From NCBI GenBank assembly GCA_009778035.1, contig WRKP01000002.1:1-64000 (forward strand): DNA of 64,000 bases, in the 5' to 3' direction. The translations under genes were made by a program, and so were the position numbers. Under the pieces are notes generated by a model, which had not been told where the DNA came from, did not search any database, and saw nothing but the letters and a program-made list of their open reading frames with translations. This DNA is from Planctomycetaceae bacterium (GTDB taxonomy: Bacteria; Planctomycetota; Planctomycetia; Pirellulales; Thermoguttaceae). Shown one piece after another: positions 25,371-33,840 of this stretch; the stretch's first letter is position 1, and each line of letters begins with the position of its first letter.

Positions 25371-27839
25371 TTACACCGCAACAAAATCAACTTCTACATA
25401 CTCTTCCTCTTCCGCGTAACTTTCAATCTTGACCGGTGCCGAACGACGAACCGATGCGTTGCCACGCTTGCGATCCCAATCACTCGCCGATACCAACACG
25501 GCACGAGGTTTCCCGTTATTCGACTTGCCCACAATGCCGTCTTCCTCCATGAAATCCATCATCCGAGACGCCCGAGGATAGCCAATCCCCAAACACGTCT
25601 GCAACATCGAGATCGAACCCCGTTCCTTCTGAATCACCAAATCGACCGCCTTGTAATAAACATCATCCCGGCCAATTCGCCCACGGCCATCGTAATTCGC
25701 TTCATCATCCGAGTCGCTTTCCTCTTTGACCGCATCCATCTCCAACAGGTCTTCATCAAAATTCGGATTGTTCGTTCCTATTTTTTCATTGATCGCCTCA
25801 ATTTCATCATCCGTTACCAATGCACCCTGGCCCCGGATAATTTCATTATCCTGCAATATCAACATATCGCCCTTGCCAAGCAACTGCTCCGCACCGACGC
25901 GGTCCAAAATCACCATACTATCCGTCTTGTTCGACACACGGAACGCGATGCGAGCAGGCAAATTCGTTTTTATCAAACTCGAAAACGCATCCGCCGTCGG
26001 TTTTTGCGTTGCCAAAATCAAATGGATTCCCGCCGCTCGACTCTTTTGGGCAAGCCGAACGATATGTCCCTCAACCTCTTTGACGCTCTTAATCAAGTCG
26101 CCGACTTCGTCCGCAACGATTACCAAATAGGGCAGTTTTTGCGGAACTGCAGCCCAAGCTTCTTCGCTTGCATCAATCATATTCAACCGCCGCCGCAAAT
26201 CATCTTCCGAAAGTTTATTATACTCCGTCAAGTTTCGGACGCCCGCCCGTTTGAATAATTCATAACGCTCTTCCATTTGATCGACCGACCAAGAAAGCAC
26301 GCCCGCCGCTTTTTGCATATCGTCGACAACGGGATAAATCAAATGCGGAATGCGTTGATAAGGGCCGAATTCGACCTGTTTGGGATCAATCATCAACATT
26401 CGGACTTGGTCGGGACTTCGCGTCATCAGCATCGACACGATAATCGAGTTCAGGCAGACGCTCTTTCCGGTGCCGGTTTGCCCGGCAATCAAAAGATGCG
26501 GCATCTTGGCCAAATCCATCACGATGGGATCGCCCGTGATTCCCTGACCCAAAAAGAGCGGCAAGGCGAACGCTTCGCTTGCTTCCATACTCTCTTCGAC
26601 GACATCACGCAAGCGCACCATTTGCCGGACATCGTTCGGCAACTCCACGCCGACGGTATTTTTTCCGGGTATCGGAGCGACAATCCGCACGCTGCCCGTC
26701 TTCAACTCGACGCCGAGGTCATCTTGCAGTTGCTGAATTTTCCTGATTTTGGTGCCTTTTTCGAGCCGTAATTCGTACTGCGTAATCACGGGGCCTTTGT
26801 GAACATCTACGACTTTCGCTTTGATCTTGAAATCCAGCAAAACTTTTTCGAGCAGGACTGCCCGTTCATGAACGGAATCATCGAACAGTTCTTCATCGAC
26901 TTTTTCGGAAGGTTGGAGCATGTCCACCGCAGGCAATTCATACTCGGTTTTTTCTTCGTATTCGGCAACGTATACATCATCGTCCTCTTCATCCAAGTCG
27001 ATTCGGACGCTCTGCGGACGCTCCGCCCTGGCAATTTTTACAGGAGCAATATGTTCTTGACGCTCGGTTTCTTGGTATTGTGTGTCCGGGACAATGAAGT
27101 CTTGCCAACTGACCCCTTGGACAACAAAATCTTGATATATTTCCGTACCTTCTTTTTGGGCCGTTACAAAATCAACACCGCCGCAGTCTTCCGCTTTCGG
27201 TTTCAACATTGCGGCAGTGTCCCAGGATGCTCGGCAACTGCATCCCGGAACTGCGAGATGCTCCGCTTGGTGCCTTTGATTGACGATTTCATCTTTCGGC
27301 TCGAATACCAATTCGAGGAGCCGGATGGCAGTTCGGTCGCCGACGAGGACGAATCCGGCGAGTATCATACTGATTAAAAAAATCATAATACCCGTTGCAG
27401 CAACGTTGGAAGAGAGGAGAACGGTGAGAATGGTTCCTCCGTATCCTCCTGGTCCGATGAGGGGGCAGGGCGTTTTGAGGGACCATTCGGGCAGGAATGT
27501 AAACAGTCCGGCGAATCCGAGTCCGGCGAGCATAAATCCTGCGCATTGTATGATGGGATGTTCAAACGTTTGCGAGGGTCGTTCGAGTCGGCAGAGGAAT
27601 CGGACGCCGTAAAGTGCAAGGGGGATGATGATGAGGTATGCGGCATAGCCGAAGGGGATGATCAATGCCGCGGCAACGAGAGCGCCGGGCAGACCGAGCC
27701 AATTATGCAGGGTTTCGGTTTGGGGAAAGCCTCGGAATTCTGGCGGATCGGCAGCGGAATAGCTGACGAGGCTGACGGCAATGCAGAGACTGGCAATGCA
27801 GAACAAAACGCCGATGAGTGGGACGCTGGCAGACCGCAT
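25371..27839 (-). CDS. ftsK: FtsK/SpoIIIE DNA translocase
   Basis: The protein has 822 residues from the ATG at 27839 (MRSASVPLIGVLFCIASLCI), preceded by GCGAAAGG. A longer frame to 28253 exists but overlaps the next gene and has no sensible sequence. Four to five N-terminal helices (to about residue 190) anchor it at the septum. A ~140-residue linker follows, then the alpha/beta motor with Walker A (AGQTGTGKSVCLNS) and Walker B (YLVIVADEVGDLIK). The C-terminal winged-helix gamma domain (GSISMLQTCLGIGYPRASRM) reads chromosome-orienting sequences. FtsK pumps DNA during division and activates dimer resolution. Walker B is slightly divergent from the usual VVIDELADLM type. Confidence 0.95.
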   Translation of the reverse strand: MRSASVPLIGVLFCIASLCIAVSLVSYSAADPPEFRGFPQTETLHNWLGLPGALVAAALIIPFGYAAYLIIIPLALYGVRFLCRLERPSQTFEHPIIQCAGFMLAGLGFAGLFTFLPEWSLKTPCPLIGPGGYGGTILTVLLSSNVAATGIMIFLISMILAGFVLVGDRTAIRLLELVFEPKDEIVNQRHQAEHLAVPGCSCRASWDTAAMLKPKAEDCGGVDFVTAQKEGTEIYQDFVVQGVSWQDFIVPDTQYQETERQEHIAPVKIARAERPQSVRIDLDEEDDDVYVAEYEEKTEYELPAVDMLQPSEKVDEELFDDSVHERAVLLEKVLLDFKIKAKVVDVHKGPVITQYELRLEKGTKIRKIQQLQDDLGVELKTGSVRIVAPIPGKNTVGVELPNDVRQMVRLRDVVEESMEASEAFALPLFLGQGITGDPIVMDLAKMPHLLIAGQTGTGKSVCLNSIIVSMLMTRSPDQVRMLMIDPKQVEFGPYQRIPHLIYPVVDDMQKAAGVLSWSVDQMEERYELFKRAGVRNLTEYNKLSEDDLRRRLNMIDASEEAWAAVPQKLPYLVIVADEVGDLIKSVKEVEGHIVRLAQKSRAAGIHLILATQKPTADAFSSLIKTNLPARIAFRVSNKTDSMVILDRVGAEQLLGKGDMLILQDNEIIRGQGALVTDDEIEAINEKIGTNNPNFDEDLLEMDAVKEESDSDDEANYDGRGRIGRDDVYYKAVDLVIQKERGSISMLQTCLGIGYPRASRMMDFMEEDGIVGKSNNGKPRAVLVSASDWDRKRGNASVRRSAPVKIESYAEEEEYVEVDFVAV

Positions 27840-27982
27840 GACATAATGCCTTTCGCAACGGGGGGGGTGTAGCACGTCAGCAAATCGGCCATTTGTTGGG
27901 TATCCTTGAGAAGTTTGCTGCTTCCCTGTATATTCGGCAATATCGGTACGGAGAGCGGTTGCGTACTCTGGGACTTGAACCC

Positions 27983-29023
27983 CTAAAAATCGTGCCAAAT
28001 CCCGATGCCGACCTTGCGCTCCCGTCGGTGAATGAGAAATGAATACTGCTCGCTCACGCCATTGAAATACTGCGCCCCAATTCGGAAAACTTGGTTTCGC
28101 GACCCCCGCCATTGCCAACCCAGTTGCACCGTAACATTTCCGTCGAAATTGTGCTCCTCCATAAGCCGAACATTGACGGCCGCAAAGGGTGTTCCCCAAC
28201 CACCCCTCGCAGGATAAATAGGACTGTATTCCTTCCCGAACTGAAAATGCCAAGGCTTTGTCAATTCGCCCCGCATAAACGCATAATCCACTTCCGCATA
28301 AACCCTCGTATTCGGCGTCGGACGGTAAGCATAACTCAAAAGCCAGGCCTCCCGATAATAATTCAAACGGTGGACTCGCTGATCGTAATTGCTCTTGTAG
28401 GTGTCCTTGCCTCTGTAATAGGGATCGCCCATATTCAGCGGGTCGCTCTGGCTTCCGTAATACCGCAAAAGTCTTTCATCGCCGATATGCGTGCTGACAT
28501 GATAATATCCCGTGCGAAATTGCCAGATTTTGGTGCCGTATGAGAGCGGAAAGCCCGCTCGGAAGTCGTTGGCTTCCATATCCATCTGATCCAACAGGTT
28601 GAGCCGCAGATGTACGGAACCTTCCATATCGAGTTGCCAACCTTCGGGAAACAGGGCACTTTGGTTGCCGTACCGCACCAGCGGGGCGCGTCCGCCGAGC
28701 GTGATGTCCCAGTTCCATTTGATGTTCGGATCGTAATTCCAAACGCAGGCGAGCCGATTTTGGACGGCGGCCAAATAGTTCGGATAGATGATACCGTCGG
28801 GAAACATTTGCCAACTCCAGGGTTCCGTTTGGATGAAGACGTTATTGGGCGGATGAGCCGGTATCGTGTTGACGGGAATGTATTCGTGTGTATTGTATTC
28901 GTGCGTGGAGGACACGGGACACATTCTGATTGGCGGCATCACGTCGGCACGGAGCACCATCGGCCAAAGGAATATGGCCGAGGTAAAAGCGATGCCGATG
29001 TGCGCAACCATTCCGTGGAACAT
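27983..29023 (-). CDS. DUF1207 secreted or outer-membrane-associated protein
   Basis: The protein has 346 residues from the ATG at 29023; MVAHIGIAFTSAIFLWPMVL at 29011 is an equally good start with a signal peptide. The longer frame to 29131 uses TTG and runs into the atpB promoter on the other strand, so it is unlikely. After ~80 residues the DUF1207 signature region begins (MFPDGIIYPNYLAAVQNRLA), then ITLGGRAPLVRYG and a series of alternating aromatic strands (FRTGYYHVSTHIGDERLLRY). The pattern suggests a beta-barrel or beta-sheet outer-membrane protein. DUF1207 is common in planctomycetes; its function is unknown. It is divergent from atpB. Confidence 0.82.
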   Translation of the reverse strand: MFHGMVAHIGIAFTSAIFLWPMVLRADVMPPIRMCPVSSTHEYNTHEYIPVNTIPAHPPNNVFIQTEPWSWQMFPDGIIYPNYLAAVQNRLACVWNYDPNIKWNWDITLGGRAPLVRYGNQSALFPEGWQLDMEGSVHLRLNLLDQMDMEANDFRAGFPLSYGTKIWQFRTGYYHVSTHIGDERLLRYYGSQSDPLNMGDPYYRGKDTYKSNYDQRVHRLNYYREAWLLSYAYRPTPNTRVYAEVDYAFMRGELTKPWHFQFGKEYSPIYPARGGWGTPFAAVNVRLMEEHNFDGNVTVQLGWQWRGSRNQVFRIGAQYFNGVSEQYSFLIHRRERKVGIGIWHDF

Positions 29024-29124
29024 GCCGAAAATGGTACAAATTTGGACCAATCGGGTCAAGGGGGGAATTCGTTGCGTGCATCGGGAAGGCAGTTTTTTGG
29101 CTTCCGGTTGGCCGGCCAACGGGC

Positions 29125-29153
29125 TTGACAAACAGTCCGAAACAAGGGATAAT
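29125..29153 (+). promoter_or_regulatory. Promoter of atpB
   Basis: TTGACA at 29125-29130 and GATAAT at 29148-29153 are 17 bp apart. The predicted transcript starts near 29160, 30 nt before the ATG at 29190. Confidence 0.75.
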
Positions 29154-29189
29154 GCAAACGTTTCACAGGAATCAACAACTCACACATCA

Positions 29190-30014
29190 ATGGCGGTAGA
29201 TTTAGTCGGAGAACTCGCATCACACGCAAAAGATGGGGATTACTTTCATTTTCCCTGGGGAAATATGTACTTGCCGTCCTTCCTGACCGACATCGGCATC
29301 ACAAAATTCGTCGTCCTCGAGGTGCTGATCGCTACAATTATGGTTGCCGTATTCGTCCCGATGGCTGGCCGGTTACGCGGCGGACAGCCCGCAAAAGGAC
29401 GTTTTTGGAACATGATGGAGGTCTTCCTCGTATATCTGAGGGACAACGTCATCGTGCCTTCCATCGGCAGCAAAAAAGAGGCCGCTCCGTACATTCCCTA
29501 TCTTTGGACGCTCTTTTTCTTCATTTTGCTGTGCAACATTTTCGGATTAGTCCCCTGGATGGGGTCGCCCACGGCAGCGATTACCGTAACGGTTGTTTTA
29601 TCGCTTCTGACGCTGGGTATCGTGATTTATACCGGCATTCGTCATCACGGTGCCCTTGGGTTTTGGACTGGAATGGTGCCGCACGTCGAAGGCAAGATCG
29701 GGCCGATTAACCTTGCAACGATTTTGAATCCCATATTGTTTGTTCTTGAAATTTTCAGTTTTTTCGTCAAGCATGTTGCGTTGTGCATTCGTCTTATGGC
29801 GAATATGTTTGGCGGGGCGTTGATTATCGCGGTGCTTATTGCGTTTATTCCGATGGCGGCGTGGTCGGTATACACTTGGATTCCGGTACTTTTTGCCTCG
29901 TATTTTGGAGCGGTGGCGGTTTATTTTCTCAAACTGCTCGTTGCTTTTTTGCAGGCGTACATATTTACGTTTTTGACGTCGATTTACATCGGCATGGCAA
30001 TTCATCAGCATTGA
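29190..30014 (+). CDS. atpB: F-type ATP synthase subunit a
   Basis: The protein has 274 residues from the ATG at 29190; the frame extends upstream but through the promoter. Subunit a forms the proton half-channels beside the c-ring. Five to six helices are visible. The essential arginine is present in CIRLMANMFGGALII, which corresponds to the LRLFGNMFAG segment of other bacteria. The last helix contains LLVAFLQAYIFTFLTSIYIG. Remarkably, atpE, atpF and the F1 genes do not follow: after a short hairpin (30016-30056) comes tRNA-Lys. The ATP synthase operon is therefore split, or this is an extra copy. The gene itself looks intact. Confidence 0.95.
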   Translation: MAVDLVGELASHAKDGDYFHFPWGNMYLPSFLTDIGITKFVVLEVLIATIMVAVFVPMAGRLRGGQPAKGRFWNMMEVFLVYLRDNVIVPSIGSKKEAAPYIPYLWTLFFFILLCNIFGLVPWMGSPTAAITVTVVLSLLTLGIVIYTGIRHHGALGFWTGMVPHVEGKIGPINLATILNPILFVLEIFSFFVKHVALCIRLMANMFGGALIIAVLIAFIPMAAWSVYTWIPVLFASYFGAVAVYFLKLLVAFLQAYIFTFLTSIYIGMAIHQH

Positions 30015-30015
30015 T

Positions 30016-30056
30016 GCCGTGCTTGCCGTTATTCCGGCGGAGGCCGGAATGGCGGT
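30016..30056 (+). terminator. Hairpin after atpB (MITE-core related)
   Basis: TATTCCGGCGGAGGCCGGAA forms a strong hairpin directly after the atpB stop. It has the core sequence of the dispersed element but no terminal repeats and no T-run, so termination is a guess. Confidence 0.4.
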
Positions 30057-30062
30057 TCCCCC

Positions 30063-30090
30063 TTGCGAAAAAAGGAGATTATTATACAAT
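30063..30090 (+). promoter_or_regulatory. Probable promoter of tRNA-Lys
   Basis: TTGCGA at 30063-30068 and TACAAT at 30085-30090 are spaced by 16 bp. They lie about 80 bp before the mature tRNA end. Confidence 0.55.
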
Positions 30091-30170
30091 GCCCTTTCCG
30101 TCGGGTTTGCCGCGTGTATTGGTCAAAAGCGGCTGAATTGGACGTTTTTTTGGTGGAATCGCTTGCAGGA

Positions 30171-30243
<73 letters not shown>

Positions 30244-30255
30244 ATGTGTGGCGGT

Positions 30256-30335
30256 ACAGTAACCGTTCATACACGGTATATGGGGTTAATGTCGCTACTT
30301 GTCGGCGGCATTAGCAACGTGAACCCGTGTACTGT
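30256..30335 (+). ncRNA. Candidate structured RNA downstream of tRNA-Lys
   Basis: An 80-nt segment folds into one long, interrupted hairpin by eye. ACAGT (30256) pairs with ACTGT (30331), ACAC (30271) with GTGT (30327), GGGTT (30283) with AACCC (30322), and AATGTCGCT (30288) with GGCGGCATT (30304), with two G-U pairs, around a 7-nt loop. It begins 13 nt after the tRNA and runs into a terminator. It could be a small RNA cut from the tRNA transcript or a leader of the gene at 30405. It matches no riboswitch class that I recognise. Confidence 0.5.
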
Positions 30336-30338
30336 TTG

Positions 30339-30376
30339 CCCCGGAGGCGTTTCTGTACGCCCTGGGGATTTTTCTT
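30339..30376 (+). terminator. Rho-independent terminator or attenuator
   Basis: CCCC..GGCGT pairs with ACGCC..GGGG around a 6-nt loop, followed by ATTTTTCTTTTT. It would end the tRNA-Lys/structured-RNA transcript, or attenuate the gene at 30405, whose Shine-Dalgarno lies 15 nt further on. Confidence 0.75.
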
Positions 30377-30404
30377 TTTCCCACTCCGGGAAAGGAGGTG
30401 CGTT

Positions 30405-30714
30405 ATGAGTAGCACCGCCGATCATCGGAGGAATTCCGCTCCGAATTACAGCAGTTACTATGAGCAAAAGGTTGCGGAGCGTGATCAACAAAAAAAAAGA
30501 CTTTCTCCATTTGCAACGCAGGGTAATGGTCGTCTTTTTCTGCGTGATTGTGCAATCCATCGTTCTGCTTGCTCATATTGGGGTTACCCAAATGCCTTCA
30601 CCACCAGAATCAGAGTCAGTACCAGAATCACCAATGTATGTCATCCAACCAGTGCCGGTTGTCTCCTTCATTATTTTCTTTTGGAAGTCCTCCATTCGTT
30701 GTTCACGGAGATAG
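30405..30714 (+). pseudogene. Small membrane protein gene with a frameshift at an A9 tract
   Basis: A perfect AAAGGAGG lies 7 nt before the ATG at 30405. The first 31 codons read MSSTADHRRNSAPNYSSYYE and on to QQKK. At the nine-A run (30490-30498) the frame changes. In the +1 frame the protein would continue KDFLHLQRR and a strong membrane helix (VMVVFFCVIVQSIVLLAHIG), then a Pro/Glu/Ser segment, to a TAG at 30714. With eight As the product would be one 103-residue single-pass protein. The gene is either broken, phase-variable, or decoded by slippage. No family is recognised. Its 3' part overlaps the opposite-strand gene at 30573. Confidence 0.5.
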
Positions 30715-30914
30715 TTTCGAATCCACTCTAAGCCGTGAGCGGATAGGCGGTATTGTAGAGAGAGGTTCTTGCTACAAATTATCAACTGGAGATGCATCAG
30801 TTCCCATATCGTGTTGGTGGAGATTCCAGCGGCTACGAGGTCAACTTCATGTACCCAATTGTCCGGTTTTGTCGGAAAGACTGACAAGATTTCAAGCATT
30901 GTTTGATCGTCCAT
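30573..30914 (-). CDS. Hypothetical protein, possibly winged-helix-like
   Basis: The protein has 113 residues, with AGGGAGAGGG about 5 nt before the ATG. The sequence WVHEVDLVAAGISTNTIWEL then LQYRLSAHGLEWIRNYLREQ looks like a small helix-turn-helix or winged-helix domain (PadR/ArsR-like length), but no family motif is certain. The C-terminal ~30 residues are Gly/Ser/Asp-rich and overlap, on the opposite strand, the 3' part of the frameshifted small membrane gene, so one of the two 3' ends may be untranslated. The 94-bp MITE-like element at 30940 lies just upstream and may carry or disturb its promoter. Confidence 0.55.
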   Translation of the reverse strand: MDDQTMLEILSVFPTKPDNWVHEVDLVAAGISTNTIWELMHLQLIICSKNLSLQYRLSAHGLEWIRNYLREQRMEDFQKKIMKETTGTGWMTYIGDSGTDSDSGGEGIWVTPI

Positions 30915-30939
30915 TTTTTCCCTCTCCCTTTTTGGGCAT

Positions 30940-31033
30940 TAGGGCGTGTTGACACTAATTTACTAGAAACCGGCAAACCCCGAGTCATACGCATCGCCTT
31001 GCGATGCGCATGACCCAAAATGGACTCGCTCTA
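30940..31033. repeat. Short palindromic element with MITE ends and a different core
   Basis: This 94-bp element starts TAGGGCGTGTTGACACT and ends ATGGACTCGCTCTA, the same terminal signature as the main family. Its core is a different palindrome, CATACGCATCGC-CTT-GCGATGCGCATG. It provides the TAG stop of the gene at 31031-32269. It indicates that the ends, not the core, define mobility. Confidence 0.75.
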
Positions 31034-32269
31034 CTCCAGGTACGCCAAAATCCGGCTCACATTTTCCAAGTCGGAGAGACTGCCCGATACAAAAAGCATA
31101 TTTCTGTCGGAACACCAAGCAAGCTGAAGGTCAGGAAACAATTCGCCAATCAGAGTATGTATGTTACCCTTCACCTCCGTCAGCGAATACGCAAAAATGT
31201 GCGGCCCGTCTTCATCTATTTTTCGCATTTCACTCGACGCCTCCTCCAATGTTTGCAATGCTTCCTTCAGTCTTTTGTGGTCGATGGGGCGGCCCAAAAC
31301 GAAAAGCAAATTGTTCGACTCCCCTCCCATCGCCATCTTAAAGCCCGGCGTGCCGAGGAAGTTCGGTTGGATGATTGTTGAAACCACATAGGGCGTTACC
31401 TGCAGAGGATACACTACCAATGTGATCTCTTCGTTCACCTCCTCTTGTGCTTGAGCGATGGCTTTTGCCACTTTATCGTGGTCGGCAGGAATTCCCGTAA
31501 CAATGACAGAATAACGGTTGCTCGGATGGATTCTGTCTGATTTGAAAGATATTTCCGGTAAGAGCCTTTGGATGCGGTTAAGAATGTAGGCGAACTGGTC
31601 TCTGGAAACAGGCATAGAATATATGCCTTCGACCGATTCCGCTTCGATTGACACTACAGGTTCGCTCTCAACAGACGGCGGGGCTGGATTCCCCGTTAAT
31701 TGCACAAATTCCGTCGGGTGTTCGCTGCTTACTATCTTGCCTTCCTTAATCTCGAAACGATGGCGAACACGATACCTGGATTGAGTCCTCGCCCAAACAT
31801 CTCTGCTCCAAACGGGCACATCCAGGTCATGCCAATAATCGACGACAAGGGTGCCGTCGTCGCGTTTTGTTACTTCAAGACTGGCGTTTTTGAAGGTTGT
31901 TACATCGAAACCATGGTGCTCGAAATACCCTACGACCAATTTTTTGGCTTCTTCAGAAAGATCGCTCACATTGCGAACGCTCCCGTCTTTATTGAAAGTG
32001 AAGTCGACCGTCTGCCGGACAGTGTTTCCATCCTGAAGGCCTTCAAACGTGTAGAGAATCGTCGAATTGCCTTCCGCATCGGCTTGCACTTCTCCCCATT
32101 CGAGCGACTTCCGCATGGTAAAGCCCTCGTTGTGCTGGAAATAGTTTTCGACAAAGCCCATCACCATGGCCTTTTCGGGACTGATGGCTTGTCCCTGACA
32201 GAATGCCGGGGCAAGGCTGACGAGCAAGGCGGCCGTCAGGACGGCAATGTGTTTTACGGTTCTACGCAT
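31031..32269 (-). CDS. Secreted protein of unknown function
   Basis: The protein has 412 residues from the ATG at 32269, with GAAAGGAGA about 10 nt upstream. The signal peptide (HIAVLTAALLVSLAPAFC) is clear. Residues ~20-190 are a mixed alpha/beta domain. The C-terminal half has three repeats of a ~75-residue pattern with short strands (SNRYSVIVTGIPADHDKVAK, ESNNLLFVLGRPIDHKRLKE, SDRNMLFVSGSLSDLENVSR). These resemble the ring-forming secretin N1/short domains: hydrophobic strand, then V-x-G, then helix. Secretin-like multimerisation is only a hint, since there is no secretin pore domain. The TAG stop is the end of the 94-bp element. Confidence 0.65.
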   Translation of the reverse strand: MRRTVKHIAVLTAALLVSLAPAFCQGQAISPEKAMVMGFVENYFQHNEGFTMRKSLEWGEVQADAEGNSTILYTFEGLQDGNTVRQTVDFTFNKDGSVRNVSDLSEEAKKLVVGYFEHHGFDVTTFKNASLEVTKRDDGTLVVDYWHDLDVPVWSRDVWARTQSRYRVRHRFEIKEGKIVSSEHPTEFVQLTGNPAPPSVESEPVVSIEAESVEGIYSMPVSRDQFAYILNRIQRLLPEISFKSDRIHPSNRYSVIVTGIPADHDKVAKAIAQAQEEVNEEITLVVYPLQVTPYVVSTIIQPNFLGTPGFKMAMGGESNNLLFVLGRPIDHKRLKEALQTLEEASSEMRKIDEDGPHIFAYSLTEVKGNIHTLIGELFPDLQLAWCSDRNMLFVSGSLSDLENVSRILAYLE

Positions 32270-32381
32270 TTTTCTGGTCTCCTTTCGTGAAAATGATTGC
32301 AGGCGCAAAGAGGGCGCGACACCGTCGGGTATTGTAGCACATTTCGCACGAAAGCACAATACCAGAACGCCGAACAGGGCC

Positions 32382-32505
32382 TAGACGCCGCTCCGTCATC
32401 CCGGCACAAGCCGGGAACCAGACATTGCGTGTGATACCAGTTTCTCTGGGTTCCGGATTTCGCCGGAATGACGGTTTTTTCCAACACAAAAATGAATACG
32501 CTCTA
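32382..32505. repeat. MITE-like element
   Basis: Starts TAGACGCCGCTCCGTCATCC, has both hairpin cores and ends CAAAAATGAATACGCTCTA. It lies between the divergent genes at 31031 (-) and 32592 (+), so here it may influence promoters rather than stops. Confidence 0.8.
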
Positions 32506-32591
32506 ACATAGTCAACGCAACGACGAAAATTTCTTGTCCAATCGTGCCGATTTTGCCGATAAGAGTATTTATCCGGATTACGGCCTTTTTG

Positions 32592-33722
32592 ATGCTCGCA
32601 ATGTATAGAATCGCACTCTTGGCAATCTTGACCGCTTGGATCCCCCAAATCCAAGCACAAACAGTCCTCGAACCCACAAAAATCGTCCGCCTGCACGGAG
32701 AAATCGGGAAAAATGGCCCAATTCCCATCGTCAAGTCGCTCGACCTCGCTCAACAAGGACACCTCCTCGCACTCGGCGGCGATGACCATATCATCCGACT
32801 TTGGAACGTCCGAGAACGAAAATTCGTCGCCCAGTTGCACGAACACAAAGAAGCCGTCCGCGGATTGGCCTTCAGTCCCGATGATTCTCGACTCGTTACC
32901 GTCGCCCAAGACGGACAAATTCACATTTGGGATACCCAAGACGGCCGGCGACTCCATAGCATCCCGGAGCCCGTCCGAGGAATGCGGCGGATTATGTTCC
33001 AACCCAATAGTTCGCGGTTTGCCGTCTGCGGATTTGACCAAAATGTCCGAATTTACGATGCCGTAACCTATCAACTCATCGCGACGTTTCCTGCACATGG
33101 CACCAACAACGAAGCCGTTGCCTATTCGCACGACGGCTCGCTGCTTGCCGTCGGCGGACGGACGGGCATTGTCCGCATTTGGAATACGGCTGACTATCGA
33201 CACTTGACCGACATTGCGGGCGATGGCCGACGGGTTCGGGCGATGGCTTTTAGTCCTGATGATTCGCTCCTCGCGACGGGCGGCGAAGGACCGTTTATTA
33301 TGCTTTGGAATCCGCAGGACGGAGCGTTGGTTCGGGTGTTTTCGGAACGGCCGGGCAAGACGTTTTCGTTGACATTTTGCGGGAGCGATGTGCTGGCATC
33401 GGGCGAAAGCGACAATATGGCTCGGCTTTGGGATCCCTCGACGGGCGAGCAGACGGCAATTTTGTCGGGGCATACGGGAACGGTATCGACGATGCGATAT
33501 GTTTCTCGGATTCAGATGTTGGTAACGGGCAGTTTCGACGCATCAATTCGGTTTTGGACACTGGCTCAACCATCTCTGCTTCAGGCGACCGCACCGACCG
33601 TATTGGCGTTGCCGGCAGCACCGCCGGAGTGGACGGAACCGTTGGTTTTCCCGCCGGGCGTGTCGGCATTGGTTTCGGAAAACCCGATCCTGTACGGCGT
33701 GCCGATTGGCGATGCGAATTGA
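32592..33722 (+). CDS. Secreted WD40-repeat protein
   Basis: The protein has 376 residues from the ATG at 32592 (MLAMYRIALLAILTAWIPQI, a signal peptide). A GTG at 32544 would add 16. About six WD40 blades fill the mature protein, for example HKEAVRGLAFSPDDSRLVTV then DGQIHIWDTQ, and RRVRAMAFSPDDSLLATGG then FIMLWNPQ. Such propellers are interaction platforms. Secreted or periplasmic WD40 proteins are frequent in planctomycetes. After the last blade, ~55 Pro/Ala-rich residues follow. It is a single gene with no catalytic domain. Confidence 0.85.
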   Translation: MLAMYRIALLAILTAWIPQIQAQTVLEPTKIVRLHGEIGKNGPIPIVKSLDLAQQGHLLALGGDDHIIRLWNVRERKFVAQLHEHKEAVRGLAFSPDDSRLVTVAQDGQIHIWDTQDGRRLHSIPEPVRGMRRIMFQPNSSRFAVCGFDQNVRIYDAVTYQLIATFPAHGTNNEAVAYSHDGSLLAVGGRTGIVRIWNTADYRHLTDIAGDGRRVRAMAFSPDDSLLATGGEGPFIMLWNPQDGALVRVFSERPGKTFSLTFCGSDVLASGESDNMARLWDPSTGEQTAILSGHTGTVSTMRYVSRIQMLVTGSFDASIRFWTLAQPSLLQATAPTVLALPAAPPEWTEPLVFPPGVSALVSENPILYGVPIGDAN

Positions 33723-33840
33723 AAAACGGAAAAATTTGTAAACCAAATTTGCAAATTCGCCAATCGCATGCTATACTGTAGGGCGGTTTCGTGCGGAAGT
33801 GCTCGTACACCGCGATAGCGTTTTCCAGTAGGAGTGTTGC

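Noticed and set aside
27840-28253. A longer start for ftsK
   Set aside because: The extension overlaps the DUF1207 gene, lacks a ribosome binding site and carries no membrane or domain sequence; the ATG at 27839 begins right at the first helix.
31700-32290. A 196-codon plus-strand ORF
   Set aside because: Antisense shadow of the secreted protein at 31031-32269, which has a signal peptide and a good ribosome binding site.
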